Below the pieces are notes generated by a model. The model had not been told where the DNA came from. It did not search any database and was given only the letters and a program-made list of their open reading frames with translations. A program made the translations under genes and the position numbers. Below, piece after piece: positions 17,992-27,657 of a stretch of DNA of 64,000 bases (its first letter is position 1; every line of letters begins with the position of its first letter). The stretch comes from Neobacillus notoginsengisoli (GTDB taxonomy: Bacteria; Bacillota; Bacilli; Bacillales; Cytobacillaceae). Location: NCBI RefSeq assembly GCF_003515685.1, contig NZ_QWEG01000006.1, forward strand, positions 222,977 through 286,976, read 5' to 3'.

Positions 17992-19065
17992 TCAGCTGTT
18001 CGATTTAATCGTTTCGACTGTCGTTTTATCAAAAGACTTGACCAGTCTTACAAGTAGTTCTTTTGCCGCGGCATAGTCATCTACATGCATGATTGACGCA
18101 TGGGTGTGGATATAGCGCGCGCAAATACCTATTACAGCGCTCGGAATTCCTTCTAAAGAAGTGTGGACCCGACCGGCATCAGTTCCGCCAGGAGAAACGA
18201 AATATTGATACGGAATGTTGTGGGTTTCAGCTGTATCGAGGATGAATTCCCTCATGCCGCGATGAGTAACCATCGTTCTGTCCAATATCCTCAAGAGCGT
18301 CCCTTTTCCAAGTTGGCCGAACTCTTCTTTATTTCCTGCTGCATCATTTGCCGGGCTCGCATCCAACGCGAGGAATAAATCCGGTTTAATCAGATTCGCC
18401 GCTGTCTGGGCGCCGCGGAGGCCAACTTCCTCCTGGACGGTTGCCCCTGAATAAAGTGTATTTGGCAACTCCACGCCATGGACCTCTTCAAGCAATTCAA
18501 TCGCAAGGCCGCATCCGTAACGGTTATCCCATGCTTTTGCCAAAATCTTTTTCGGATTCGCCATCGGGGTAAACGGACAGATTGGAAGGATTTGCTGCCC
18601 CGGATGGATTCCAGCCTTCTCAGCATCTTCTTTGTCATCAGCGCCAATATCAATCAGCATGTTTTTTATTTCCATAGGTTTTTTCCGCTGTGTTTCATCC
18701 AGAAGATGCGGTGGAATCGATCCAATCACTCCGACCACCGGTCCGTTTTCTGTTATGATCTGGACACGTTGGGCAAGCAGAACCTGGCTCCACCAGCCGC
18801 CGAGGGGCTGGAATCGAATCATCCCATTCGCAGTGATTTGGGTAACCATAAAACCCACTTCATCCATATGACCGGCAACCATTATTCTCGGGTTGCCTTC
18901 TTTCCCCTTTCTCACGCCAAAAATACTGCCGAGATTATCGTAGATCAATTCATCGGAAACAGGCTCGAGGCGCTTCCTCATATAGTTTCTTACGGCATGT
19001 TCATTCCCGGGCGCTCCGGGAAGTTCGGTTAATGTTTTAAATAAATTTAACGTCTTTTCGTTCAT
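17992..19065 (-). CDS. ytoP: M42-family aminopeptidase YtoP
   Basis: Co-catalytic metallo-aminopeptidase of the M42 (glutamyl aminopeptidase/tetrahedral) family, 357 residues. Metal-site segments are visible in order: GHMDEVGF (His near 67), WDNRYGCG (Asp near 180), the catalytic [11 protein letters not shown] (near 210), LDASPAND (near 236) and the late [10 protein letters not shown] (near 320). It acts in the cytoplasm, trimming peptides from the N-terminus. AGGGAGATGCGAA precedes the ATG. Single gene with a strong terminator. Confidence 0.92.
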   Translation of the reverse strand: MNEKTLNLFKTLTELPGAPGNEHAVRNYMRKRLEPVSDELIYDNLGSIFGVRKGKEGNPRIMVAGHMDEVGFMVTQITANGMIRFQPLGGWWSQVLLAQRVQIITENGPVVGVIGSIPPHLLDETQRKKPMEIKNMLIDIGADDKEDAEKAGIHPGQQILPICPFTPMANPKKILAKAWDNRYGCGLAIELLEEVHGVELPNTLYSGATVQEEVGLRGAQTAANLIKPDLFLALDASPANDAAGNKEEFGQLGKGTLLRILDRTMVTHRGMREFILDTAETHNIPYQYFVSPGGTDAGRVHTSLEGIPSAVIGICARYIHTHASIMHVDDYAAAKELLVRLVKSFDKTTVETIKSNS

Positions 19066-19240
19066 TTCGCATCTCCCTACCTCTAAACAGAACCATTGCG
19101 GCTGCCTAATTTTATGTACAGGAATAGTTTACAGAACTTTCAGGATTGTTGCCAATTCTGTATACGAAACAGTACTCCCTCATATACCATCTAGGATATA
19201 CTATACTAGACGATATCCTCAAACAAAGGGGCGGAATGGA

Positions 19241-19561
19241 ATGAATTGGAAATCTTTTTTACTCGGCGCCGCCGCAGGCGCAGCAGGTGCTTATGCAGTG
19301 AATACAGCAATTGGCCATAATCGGGATGTACCTGCCCAGAAGGTTTTGAACCATACCAAGGATCAATTCAAGCTTTCAGGACCCGTCAATGGCTCCTGGA
19401 TCCACATGGAATCAATGCCTTACGATAAAAACGGCATACACTATCGGGTTTATAAAGGCGGCATCACCAGAATTTCCCCAAATCTTGAAAGTTCCGGCGA
19501 GCAATATGAATTTGTTGCAGATGCCACGACAGGGACCATATTGGATGTCCATCGACTATAG
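19241..19561 (+). CDS. ytzB: YtzB, small PepSY-like exported protein
   Basis: A 106-residue protein with a short N-terminal hydrophobic segment rich in Gly and Ala (residues 6-24, LLGAAAGAAGAYAVN), probably a membrane anchor or signal. A single PepSY-type domain follows, with WIHMESMPYDKNGIHYRVYKGG and a C-terminal FVADATTGTILDV. PepSY domains often regulate proteases; a direct role here is not shown. GGGGCGG precedes the ATG. It is convergent with ytnP. Confidence 0.82.
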   Translation: MNWKSFLLGAAAGAAGAYAVNTAIGHNRDVPAQKVLNHTKDQFKLSGPVNGSWIHMESMPYDKNGIHYRVYKGGITRISPNLESSGEQYEFVADATTGTILDVHRL

Positions 19562-19607
19562 GAAGAAACGGCTCGGAGACAGGCGTTATGCCAGTCTCCT
19601 TGTCTCG

Positions 19608-20450
19608 TTACCGCTCGCGCTTTACACTGTCAGAAATCTCTCCTTGCTCATCCCATTTCACAGCCCTGTAGAAAGCATCGTGATAAAACGTAAACCAGGC
19701 TCCTCTTTCTCTCCCACGGTTAATCCATTTCTGTTTTGCAAAAATAGAGTCCATCGGATAGTCATCATACGCTAGTACCCAGAGCGGATTCAGGTGGGCG
19801 TGGGTCGGCATCAGGTCAGCCATGTGAATTGCCATTTCTCCCCCGTCCTCAATCACGATAATCGAGTGGCCGTCACTATGCCCGCCAGTATGAATCATAG
19901 TAAATGGCCCATGTTTCCATTCGTTTTCAAATGGCTCGACCTGGCTTTCAATTGCTTCCCAGTTCTCTTTCCAGTATGTATTCCTTGAGCGGATATTCGG
20001 ATTCCTCATCTCGTCCCACTCCACATTGGAAGCGATGATTTTTGCATTCGGAAAAACGGAAGAATGAGAGCCATCGCCTTCAGGCTTTGTCAGCCCGCAA
20101 GCATGGTCAAAATGAAGGTGTGTCATCAGGACGTAGTCAATGTCCTCCGGTATAAGAAGATATTTTTCAAGCCAGGCTTCAAGTTTGGATTCCTCTGTCG
20201 CACCATAATTCCTTTTTTGCTTATCTGTCAACTTACCGTTCCCCATCCCAGATTCAATCAAATAGTTTTTCCCGTTATGCTGAATCAGGATTGGATCAGA
20301 GCGCAGCTCGATCTGATTTTTTTCATTGCACGGATACCTTTTTTCCCATAACGGCTTTGGCACCACTCCAAACATCGCCCCGCCATCCATATGAGTTACC
20401 CCTCCCCTGAGCCAGACAAGCTCAAGATTGCCGATTTTCAATTTCTCCAT
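19608..20450 (-). CDS. ytnP: Quorum-quenching lactonase family protein YtnP (MBL fold)
   Basis: Metallo-beta-lactamase-fold hydrolase, 280 residues, with the zinc motif [10 protein letters not shown] (HxHxDH, near residue 113), a later [10 protein letters not shown] histidine and the metal-bridging Asp in [12 protein letters not shown]. subtilis YtnP is described as a lactonase that degrades signalling lactones of Streptomyces and others; the same activity is inferred here from overall similarity. The ATG at 20450 is preceded by GGAGG at seven bases. Confidence 0.9.
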   Translation of the reverse strand: MEKLKIGNLELVWLRGGVTHMDGGAMFGVVPKPLWEKRYPCNEKNQIELRSDPILIQHNGKNYLIESGMGNGKLTDKQKRNYGATEESKLEAWLEKYLLIPEDIDYVLMTHLHFDHACGLTKPEGDGSHSSVFPNAKIIASNVEWDEMRNPNIRSRNTYWKENWEAIESQVEPFENEWKHGPFTMIHTGGHSDGHSIIVIEDGGEMAIHMADLMPTHAHLNPLWVLAYDDYPMDSIFAKQKWINRGRERGAWFTFYHDAFYRAVKWDEQGEISDSVKRER

Positions 20451-20644
20451 TGACGTCCCTCCTCTTCGTACTTTTCTCATTTTACCATTAATGATTGTCG
20501 TTTTCCGTTTTCGACCCCATGGATTTTGATTAACTTAACCCTTGAAGTGGGAGCTGCAAAACTGTCATGTAAATGGAGGGTTATGTGACAGCTCGACGGC
20601 AAAAACACGGTGGGCTGTCACGGAACGGCCTCCATAACGAAAAC

Positions 20645-20676
20645 AAAGGCACTCACCCACAAGGATGAATGCCTTT
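20645..20676 (-). terminator. trmB terminator
   Basis: Imperfect stem AAAGGCACTCACCC with GGATGAATGCCTTT (G-T pairs), followed by TTTTC on the minus strand. It lies a few bases past the trmB stop. Confidence 0.65.
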
Positions 20677-20679
20677 AGC

Positions 20680-21321
20680 TTATGTTCTGTATTGTACTTC
20701 ACATCTGTAGATTCTGTTTCCTTTTCCGGAAAATTTCTCTTCATACTCGGTCATGATATTTCCTTCGAATTCACTGTTATGCAAATCTAAGCTGATATCC
20801 TTAAGCAGCAGCCCATATTCAGAAAAGCTGACGAGCGAGTATTCAAATAGGCCCTGGTTATCGGTTTTAAAATGAATTTCTCCGCCATCGACCAATATTT
20901 GCTCATACAACTCAAGGAAGGTTTTATAGGTCAGGCGCCGCTTCTCATGCCTTGTTTTCGGCCATGGGTCGGAAAAGTTTAAATAAAGGCGGCTGACGTC
21001 ATTTTTTGCAAAATAGGAAAGCAGTTCAGCAGCATTAACGTTCAACAGCTTCACATTTGGCAATTCAGCATCAATCAGGCGGTCAAGAGCCGATGCGAGT
21101 ACACCTTGATGAAGTTCGATGCCCAAATAATTAATCTCGGGGTTTGCTTCCGCCATTCCGGTGATGAACCGGCCCTTACCTGTTCCTACCTCGATATGGA
21201 GGGGATGGTTGTTTCCGAATACTTCATGCCATTTTCCTTTATGTTCTTCCGGGGCTGCAATGACATATTGTGGATATTGGGCGATTTTCTCCCCGGCCCA
21301 TGGTTTATTGCGAAATCTCAT
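20680..21321 (-). CDS. trmB: tRNA (guanine-N7-)-methyltransferase
   Basis: SAM-dependent enzyme that makes m7G46 in the tRNA variable loop. The 213-residue product has the SAM-binding [10 protein letters not shown] (near residue 45), YLGIELH, and the diagnostic [18 protein letters not shown] segment (near 115). It starts [10 protein letters not shown], the Bacillus TrmB N-terminus. The ATG at 21321 is chosen over a GTG nine bases earlier, with GGAG at good distance. Confidence 0.95.
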   Translation of the reverse strand: MRFRNKPWAGEKIAQYPQYVIAAPEEHKGKWHEVFGNNHPLHIEVGTGKGRFITGMAEANPEINYLGIELHQGVLASALDRLIDAELPNVKLLNVNAAELLSYFAKNDVSRLYLNFSDPWPKTRHEKRRLTYKTFLELYEQILVDGGEIHFKTDNQGLFEYSLVSFSEYGLLLKDISLDLHNSEFEGNIMTEYEEKFSGKGNRIYRCEVQYRT

Positions 21322-21540
21322 CAGTGACACTCCTATTTTAAAATATGAAAAGCGTCGAGGGCCTTTTCGTCCAGAGGCGCCCGAAGCAGTAACTTACAAA
21401 TAAACACTTTATTAGTTTTAGCACGAACTTTCCTCTTCTGCAAGCCGTTCATGCCTATTCTTTGTATAAACAAGTAAGGGAATCCATAAGCTAGACATGG
21501 ATTCCCCGCATAACAGTATAGAAGAAAGGATTGAGACACT

Positions 21541-21831
21541 ATGCCATTGAGCACCCGGGATCAGGCATCTATCCTGAAAGACATATTAACAAATCATCTC
21601 GATGACTGCTGTGGTTCAGTTGCCGAATGTGAGCAAGTTGAACGGCTAGTCAAATCACTCATGGTGAATACAGGCATGAACAAAAATGTGAAAGGCATCC
21701 TTCAGGAAATCTATGAATACAGCCAGCACGGCGCGCAGAGCGCTAATTTGGATGCGCATATCGAATCCCATCAGTCTCAGCTGAACAATTGGGTCAATGA
21801 TATTGATCAATTCTCAGCGGAACTAGACTAA
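21541..21831 (+). CDS. ytzH: YtzH-like protein
   Basis: A 96-residue soluble, largely helical acidic protein of the YtzH family. CCGSVAECEQVERL near residue 21 and SHQSQLNNWVNDIDQFS near the end resemble the Bacillus family. Function unknown. AGAAAGGA precedes the ATG. Its last nine bases overlap the 3' end of convergent ytmP, as both genes end there without a visible terminator between them. Confidence 0.78.
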   Translation: MPLSTRDQASILKDILTNHLDDCCGSVAECEQVERLVKSLMVNTGMNKNVKGILQEIYEYSQHGAQSANLDAHIESHQSQLNNWVNDIDQFSAELD

Positions 21832-22596
21832 GTTGGTTAAAAATTGTTCCCACTTTTCCATTTCCTTATGGCGGCCTTTCAGCTTATGCCACTGGACAGA
21901 TTCAATTGTCTCGGCGGTGACATACCATTTCATCCGCAGCCGCAGGGAATCGGTCAGTGCAATGCCGTAACGGTTTAGCCAGTCTTCCCAGTTTTCTTCC
22001 GGAATGTACCAATAGAGGAGCATGCCCAGGTCAATGGCAGGATCGCCAACCATCGCTCCATCCCAGTCTATTAAATACAATCGGCTGTCTTTGCCAAGCA
22101 GCCAGTTATTATGATTGAGATCACAATGGCAGACAACTTGCTCGTCATGATGCACATTCCCTACTTCCTTTTGCAAAAAAAGAAGCGCCCTCCGAATCGA
22201 AGGCAATTCAGCCACCTGCCGGTCCAAGCCATCTCCCAGCTGTGCCAGTATTCTTTCCGGATGGACGGGAGTCTTGCCCAAACGCAGCAGCATGGACAGC
22301 AGCGGCTTGGACGTGTGGATTTTTTTTAAAAGCTTCGCCACCCGCTTATCACCCATTTCTGCGGGCTGGAGCTCCCGTCCGCTCTTCCATTGCTGGGCAG
22401 TGATGACATCGCCATTTTCAAGCCGTTTTGTCCACACAAGTTTTGGCACGATTCCTTCAGCAGATAAAACAGCTAAAAAAGGCGAAGAATTCCTTTTTAA
22501 AAAAAGCTGCTGCTCTCGGTGCCTCGCAAAAAATGCTTTCCCCGTGGCTCCCCCGGCCGGGGTTATTTCCCAATCTTCCCCTAAAATATAGTCCAC
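21823..22596 (-). CDS. ytmP: Phosphotransferase family protein YtmP
   Basis: A 257-residue kinase-fold protein of the APH/choline kinase family. The catalytic loop CHCDLNHNNWLL (near residue 158) and the metal-binding IDWDGAMVGDPAIDLG (near 178) are intact; the N-lobe is short. The substrate is unknown. Members of this group act on small alcohols, sugars or aminoglycosides, and there is no reason here to infer drug resistance. It is convergent with ytzH. Confidence 0.85.
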   Translation of the reverse strand: MDYILGEDWEITPAGGATGKAFFARHREQQLFLKRNSSPFLAVLSAEGIVPKLVWTKRLENGDVITAQQWKSGRELQPAEMGDKRVAKLLKKIHTSKPLLSMLLRLGKTPVHPERILAQLGDGLDRQVAELPSIRRALLFLQKEVGNVHHDEQVVCHCDLNHNNWLLGKDSRLYLIDWDGAMVGDPAIDLGMLLYWYIPEENWEDWLNRYGIALTDSLRLRMKWYVTAETIESVQWHKLKGRHKEMEKWEQFLTNLV

Positions 22597-22678
22597 AGTA
22601 AGTCACCTACATTATGTCCGGCCGCCGTCGGTATTTGTTAGGCGGATCTATTTTTGCCAAAGTCATGATTGCAGTAAG

Positions 22679-22825
22679 AAAAGCGTAAGCGTCCGTTAAG
22701 CGCCGTATGGACTGGAGGGCCCCGATGGAGATAAAGGAAACACGATGAGCGTGAGCGAATCGATGTTGACTTATCGTAGCGAGGGGACCGAAGTACACTA
22801 GGCGCTGGGCGCTGGAGCTAGACAA
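22679..22825. repeat. GC-rich interspersed element
   Basis: It begins AAAGCGTAAGCG and ends GGCGCTGGAGCTAGACA, the terminal signature also seen at 29.2 and 63.7 kb, but its central part differs from those copies. A 72-codon minus-strand reading frame across it is an artefact of the element. The rest of the 355 bp gap between ytmP and pulA holds the pulA terminator. Confidence 0.65.
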
Positions 22826-22850
22826 ACTTTATACAGTCTTATATTAAAAA

Positions 22851-22886
22851 AGACAGCTATTGTCATATCTCGTGCAATAGCTATCT
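22851..22886 (-). terminator. pulA terminator
   Basis: Perfect 12 bp arms AGACAGCTATTG and CAATAGCTATCT (one mismatch) around a 12-base loop, followed by TTTTTT on the minus strand. Confidence 0.8.
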
Positions 22887-22951
22887 TTAAATTTTAGCTT
22901 CTTTCGCCAATTTTCGTCAAGGGGAAGAGGACAGAAAAACAAAATATTGGA

Positions 22952-25090
22952 TTATTTTTTCAAAAACACCATGAGACTGACTGGTTCGGATACGACTTTT
23001 TCTCCATCAGGGATGACTCTTAACGGTGCGGTTCCAGCTTGCAGGTCATCGGCTAAGACTGCCCATTCTCCTCGCGGGAGCTCAATATGATGGATGAAAG
23101 CGGTCGGGTTTACGAGCAATAGCATCTTTTCATCCTTTCCGTTTTCATAGGAAAAACCAATTAACGGATAATCGAGCCCCATATCCCTCATGTCCGCCTT
23201 GATTTGGCCTGCTGTTCTCATCCGAAAACAGGAAAAAGCTTTACGGATTTCGATGATTCCCTTTATATAACGGACATTTTCCGGAAAAGAGGCTTTCCTT
23301 TCCCAATCTAGCCTGTTCACGCTGTCGGGGGATTTATAACTGTTGCCTTCCCCTCCCTTTGTCCGGAAAAACTCCTGGCCGCTGTGAAGGAATGGAATGC
23401 CTTGTGACAAAAGGACGAGACTCGTTGCAAGACGGTGGCACTTCATTTTTAGAAGTTCTCCAACATCCTCAAAGCATGCCTCCAGTTTATCCCACAATGT
23501 ATGGTTATCATGCGATTCAACATAGTTGACGGATTGTCCAGGTTCACTGAACAAGCCCTGTTCAAAATGAAATCCGATGCTGCCTGCAATGGCTTCCTTC
23601 GCCTGTTCTGTATAAGTCCCATTCCCAAGGGCATACCCACGTTCATACAAATTAAAGGTGCTGCCTTTAATTGAATCCCTGAATCGGTCGTTAAAATGGC
23701 CAATGCACGGAAGCTGGTGTTGATTGCGGATTGTTGCCTTTTGTCCTTGCGGAAGAGGCGTATTCAATTCCCAGCCTTCCCCGATGATGAGCATGCCCGG
23801 CTTGATGTGGTTACAAACTTGGCGGACTTCATTTACTGTTTGAACATCAAGAATACCCATTAAATCAACGCGCAACCCGTCAATATTATATTCCTCCACC
23901 CAAAAGCGGACTGAATCAAGAATAAATTTCCGTGCCATAAGCCGTTCAGTTGCAAAATCATTCCCGACTCCGGTTCCATCTGACGGCAGTCCGGCCTCAT
24001 CGTAGCGGAAGAAGTAGCCAGGGACAATCTTTTCAAAAGAGGATTGCTCACGAATATAAACATGGTTATACACCACATCCATCATCACTCTCAAATCTAG
24101 ACTGTGGATCGTTTCAATCATCGCCTTCAATTCGCGGATTCTCACATAGGGGTCGGCAGCATCACTAGAATAGCTCCCCTCTGGTGCATTGAAATGCAAT
24201 GGGTTATACCCCCAATTGTATTCCTCGTTCGCGCTCGTTTCATCCACCCCGGCAAAATCATTGAAAGGAAGGAATTCAATATGGGTTATCCCGAGCTCTT
24301 TTACATGGGTAATCCCTGTAGCCTTTCCGTCAGGGCCGACCGTATTTTCTTCCGCTGCCCCGATATACAAACCTTTGTTTTCAGTCCCGCTTTGGGGATG
24401 AATAGTGAAATCCCTGATATGAGTTTCATAAATGATGGCGTCAGCTGGATGGCTGAATGGCGGAAGTTGAATCCGTGGAATCTCAGTTCTTTCAAGTTTT
24501 GCCACGACCCCCAGAGCGCCGTTGGCAGTGACCGCAACCGCATATGGATCCACGGCCTCGCTCCACTCTTTGTTACAGGACACCATATACGTATATCGGT
24601 AAAGTTCAAGTTCCTTGTCCATTTCAACGGACCATACACCTTTTTCATTTCTCGCCATTTTGACCAATTCAAAGTATTTGGCACCTGGGGGATACAGCTT
24701 AAGCTTGGCCATCGTGGCAGTAGGAGCCCATAATTTAAAGATCGTCCTGCGGTCCTTGCAACTCGCCCCCAAATCATCACCATCGTAATAAAATGTTTCA
24801 TCGAACTCCCTTGTACGGATGACTTCCCCTATTTGCACGTCTGCCCTGTTTCCATTGCTGCAGAGTACCCAATGATCAGTGCCAAATAAATAGTCCCCCG
24901 AAAACCCGCATACAAGTTTAAGGTAACCCTCTACCGAATGCCGATCCAAAATCGTCAGCTTTTCTTCGCCTAGATTATTTTGCAAAATAAAAGAATGCGG
25001 TTCAGGGTGTTCCATAGGGAGAGGCAGCAGTACGGTTATGGCATTCATCCGATCAAGATAGGCAAGAAATGCCATGCTATTATCAGCCAT
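22952..25090 (-). CDS. pulA: Type I pullulanase (AmyX/PulA)
   Basis: GH13 debranching enzyme that cuts alpha-1,6 links in pullulan, starch and glycogen. The 712-residue product has an N-terminal carbohydrate-binding module (CBM48) with KLWAPTA, then the GH13 barrel: region I DVVYNH, nucleophile region II GLRVDLMG, acid/base region III IGEGWEL, region IV VESHDNH. The type I signature normally YNWGYDP reads YNWGYNP. There is no signal peptide, so it acts inside the cell, as AmyX does. The ATG at 25090 overlaps the upstream gene's stop by eight bases and follows a strong GGGGGGTG, suggesting coupling. Confidence 0.93.
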   Translation of the reverse strand: MADNSMAFLAYLDRMNAITVLLPLPMEHPEPHSFILQNNLGEEKLTILDRHSVEGYLKLVCGFSGDYLFGTDHWVLCSNGNRADVQIGEVIRTREFDETFYYDGDDLGASCKDRRTIFKLWAPTATMAKLKLYPPGAKYFELVKMARNEKGVWSVEMDKELELYRYTYMVSCNKEWSEAVDPYAVAVTANGALGVVAKLERTEIPRIQLPPFSHPADAIIYETHIRDFTIHPQSGTENKGLYIGAAEENTVGPDGKATGITHVKELGITHIEFLPFNDFAGVDETSANEEYNWGYNPLHFNAPEGSYSSDAADPYVRIRELKAMIETIHSLDLRVMMDVVYNHVYIREQSSFEKIVPGYFFRYDEAGLPSDGTGVGNDFATERLMARKFILDSVRFWVEEYNIDGLRVDLMGILDVQTVNEVRQVCNHIKPGMLIIGEGWELNTPLPQGQKATIRNQHQLPCIGHFNDRFRDSIKGSTFNLYERGYALGNGTYTEQAKEAIAGSIGFHFEQGLFSEPGQSVNYVESHDNHTLWDKLEACFEDVGELLKMKCHRLATSLVLLSQGIPFLHSGQEFFRTKGGEGNSYKSPDSVNRLDWERKASFPENVRYIKGIIEIRKAFSCFRMRTAGQIKADMRDMGLDYPLIGFSYENGKDEKMLLLVNPTAFIHHIELPRGEWAVLADDLQAGTAPLRVIPDGEKVVSEPVSLMVFLKK

Positions 25091-26060
25091 TCGCCTCACC
25101 CCCCATCTGTAAATCTTTTTTCAATAGCTTTTTTGACAAAATTCTCGTTCTTCCTGGTACAGCCTTGATTTTTCCCCAGGAACTCCTGCCGAGATATTCT
25201 CCGTCCGCATGAATATGCAAAAGCGGGGAGGAATCAAAGGATATCTCCCTTCCTTTGAACGTATGAACTTCCTTAAAGTATATATGTTTCCCCGAGAAAA
25301 CACTCATAAACACAAGCAGAAGCCTAACCTTTGACAGCTTGTGGACAACCGTTATATTCAGCTCCCCATCATCCGGTACGGCCTCCGGAGAAATAATCAT
25401 CCCGCCCCCGTAAAAAGGTTGATTCGACACGGTCACAAACCACGTTTCATCAAAAATATGCCGGAGGCCATCAGCCGTTACTTCAACCGTTCCCCGCTCA
25501 TACGTAAACAGCTCTTTCAGCAAAACATATACATAAACAAGCTTGCCAAGTGACAGGCGGTTAAATATTCCCTTCATGCCTGTTTCATTGGCTTTTTTTG
25601 AAACTAGCGCATCAAAACCGATCCCTGCGCTATTTATAAAGAGGCGGCTGCCGCCTTTAATTGAAATGCTTCCACAATCAGCATATGCGGGGTCCGTTTC
25701 CGCTAAACCGAGTATTTCTTCAAGTGCGTCGATGGGACGGGCCGGAAGTTGGAATCCTCTTGAAAAATCATTCCCCGATCCGCCGGCAATAAAAGCAAAG
25801 GCGATGTTCTCTCTATTCTCTATCCCGTTCAATACTTCGTGGGCTGTTCCGTCACCGCCCACCGCGGCAATGATGGCCTGCCTGCCACCTGCTAATTTGG
25901 CCGCTTTTCTTGCGAGTTCCGTTGCATGGCCTTGATCGTGAGTAAAAAAGGCTTCATAGGAAACTTGGAGCTCAGCAAGCTTCTTCTCAACCGATTCCCA
26001 TACCCTTTGGCACTTTCCATTCCCCGCCTTCGGGTTTACGATAAAATAAATCTTCTTCAT
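25083..26060 (-). CDS. ytlR: Diacylglycerol/lipid kinase family protein (YtlR type)
   Basis: A 325-residue DAGK-catalytic-domain protein with the start NPKAGNGKC (near residue 8), the nucleotide loop AAVGGDGTAHEVLNGI (near 63) and FIAGGSGNDFSR (near 90). Members phosphorylate lipids such as diacylglycerol; the substrate of YtlR is not known to me. The ATG at 26060 has GAGG seven bases upstream; a TTG two codons earlier is less likely. It is translationally linked to pulA by an eight-base overlap, an odd pairing of lipid and glucan enzymes that may only reflect compaction. Confidence 0.85.
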   Translation of the reverse strand: MKKIYFIVNPKAGNGKCQRVWESVEKKLAELQVSYEAFFTHDQGHATELARKAAKLAGGRQAIIAAVGGDGTAHEVLNGIENRENIAFAFIAGGSGNDFSRGFQLPARPIDALEEILGLAETDPAYADCGSISIKGGSRLFINSAGIGFDALVSKKANETGMKGIFNRLSLGKLVYVYVLLKELFTYERGTVEVTADGLRHIFDETWFVTVSNQPFYGGGMIISPEAVPDDGELNITVVHKLSKVRLLLVFMSVFSGKHIYFKEVHTFKGREISFDSSPLLHIHADGEYLGRSSWGKIKAVPGRTRILSKKLLKKDLQMGGEANG

Positions 26061-26104
26061 AGCCAAACCTCGTTCCCCGATTGTACTCTCTTTCTATCTT
26101 ACGT

Positions 26105-26647
26105 CTATCTAAGCCTGAACTCCTTTACGGGTTCATATTTCGGAACCGAGTCCATATTTGTTCGATAAAGGACGACCTCATCCAGGGTAAATCCCGGAAC
26201 AAGCCGGCCAGTTTTACCGGTCCCAGCAAAAGGTCTTTCCCCTTTCCAATTCCTTGCCAGTGTAACATGCGGAGCGAACGGCCTCGTTTCCAATTGAAAA
26301 CCGGCTCCTTCGCACGCATGAAAAACCAGATCTCTAAGCTTCTTCAACTCCTCGCTTGCGCTAAGGCCCGCCCAGAATACCCTCGGCTCAGCCTTTCTGC
26401 CGAAAGTTCCCAACCCGGTTATTTCCATCGGGAAAGATTCATACCCATCAACAGCCTCTTCGACAAGCGTGCTTGCTAAGTCTCGTTTATCCTCCGGTGC
26501 GGCTCCAAGGAATGCAAGCGTAATATGCAGGTCCTGATGGTGCACCCAGCGCCGGAAAGGATAGTCCAGTTTCAGTTTATCCATCATTTCCTTCATTGCC
26601 AGCTTCGTTTCATGCGGAAGCGCCGCGGCAAAAAAATAATGGCTCAT
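26105..26647 (-). CDS. thpR: RNA 2',3'-cyclic phosphodiesterase (2'-5' RNA ligase family)
   Basis: A 180-residue 2H phosphoesterase with the two catalytic HxTx motifs, HITL (residues 41-44) and HVTL (near 127), each followed by family-typical residues (AFLG, ARN). It opens 2',3'-cyclic phosphates on RNA ends; the old name refers to a weak reverse ligase activity. The protein corresponds to YtlP of B. subtilis. GGGTGAT precedes the ATG. Confidence 0.9.
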   Translation of the reverse strand: MSHYFFAAALPHETKLAMKEMMDKLKLDYPFRRWVHHQDLHITLAFLGAAPEDKRDLASTLVEEAVDGYESFPMEITGLGTFGRKAEPRVFWAGLSASEELKKLRDLVFHACEGAGFQLETRPFAPHVTLARNWKGERPFAGTGKTGRLVPGFTLDEVVLYRTNMDSVPKYEPVKEFRLR

Positions 26648-26721
26648 CGTATCACCCTTTTACACTATTTTAGCAAAACATCCTTTTTTTAGGCCCAATA
26701 ATTCCTATCATATCAAAAAAT

Positions 26722-26751
26722 AAAGCCGCCCATACTCGAATGGGCAGCTTT
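26722..26751 (-). terminator. D-amino-acid transaminase terminator
   Basis: Arms AAAGCCGCCCAT and ATGGGCAGCTTT (one mismatch) around ACTCGA, followed by TATTTTTTG on the minus strand. Confidence 0.8.
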
Positions 26752-26779
26752 ACTAACTTTTATATTTTGTGCGCCGCGG

Positions 26780-27643
26780 CTAAACCTTAACCAGTTTCCC
26801 GCATTGCCTTTCAATTTCCCCGTCAAACAGCTTCTGAAGCTGCCTTGTGACATGGCCAGGCTTGCCGTCTCCGACAGGCTTGCCTTCTATCTCCACAACC
26901 GGCGTGACTTCTGAGGTGGTGCTTCCTACAATTACTTCATCGGCATCCTCAAGCTCAGCAACGGAAAATTCCTTTTCAATAAACGGAATGCCATGTGCAG
27001 CGCATAGTTTTTCGATTGTCTGCCTCGTGATTCCGTTCAGGATGAAATTATTGGCTGGATGCGTATACATAGAACCGTCTTTGATGATGAAAATGTTCGA
27101 GGAGCTCCCCTCGGTCACTTTTTCTCCCCTGTGCAGGATGGCTTCGTAGCAGCCTGCTTCGGCGGCTTTTTGTTTTGCCATAATGTTTCCTAAAAGGTTC
27201 AGGCTTTTAATGTCGCAGCGGAGCCAGCGGATGTCTTCTGTTAAAATCGTTTTCACTCCATCCGAAAAGTTCAGTTCCGGGCGGGGCATGTTCCTTGTAT
27301 AGGCGACAAGTGTCTGGGCGGTGCCTGCAGGCGGATAGGCGTGGCTGCGCGGAGAAATCCCCCTTGTAACTTGCATATAGACAATGCCTGTTTCGAGGCT
27401 GTTTATTTCGATGAGCCTGGCAAAAAGGACCTCAAGCTCCGTGATTGTCCAGGCAAGCTTCATGCCAATTTTTTCGGCGCTTGCTTCAAGCCTTTCAAGA
27501 TGTTCTGTTACGGTGAACATTTTACCGTTATATATGCGGATGACTTCATAAACGCCATCTCCGAATTGATAGCCCCTGTCTTCTACATCGATCCTTGCAT
27601 CTTGGCGAGGAAGGATTTCTCCATTTAATATAACGTATTCCAT
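26780..27643 (-). CDS. dat: D-amino-acid transaminase
   Basis: Fold-type IV PLP enzyme of 287 residues that interconverts D-alanine and D-glutamate, supplying D-glutamate for peptidoglycan. Features: N-terminal VEDRGYQFGDGVYEVIRIYNG (near residue 21), the PLP lysine in RCDIKSLNLLG (near 145), and the phosphate-binding GSSSNIF and GSTTSEVTPV segments. The C-terminal PVGDGKPGHVTRQLQ is typical of Dat. GGAGGTAACCAA precedes the ATG. It lies 14 bases downstream of pepV in the same direction, so the two are likely cotranscribed, joining D-amino acid and dipeptide metabolism. Confidence 0.93.
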   Translation of the reverse strand: MEYVILNGEILPRQDARIDVEDRGYQFGDGVYEVIRIYNGKMFTVTEHLERLEASAEKIGMKLAWTITELEVLFARLIEINSLETGIVYMQVTRGISPRSHAYPPAGTAQTLVAYTRNMPRPELNFSDGVKTILTEDIRWLRCDIKSLNLLGNIMAKQKAAEAGCYEAILHRGEKVTEGSSSNIFIIKDGSMYTHPANNFILNGITRQTIEKLCAAHGIPFIEKEFSVAELEDADEVIVGSTTSEVTPVVEIEGKPVGDGKPGHVTRQLQKLFDGEIERQCGKLVKV

Positions 27644-27657
27644 TTGGTTACCTCCGT

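Noticed and set aside
21823..22596. ytmP as an aminoglycoside phosphotransferase resistance gene
   Set aside because: The gene is part of the conserved core order and only shares the general kinase fold; nothing indicates resistance.
22607..22825. 72-codon minus-strand reading frame between ytmP and pulA
   Set aside because: It lies wholly across a GC-rich interspersed element, has no ribosome site and resembles no protein.
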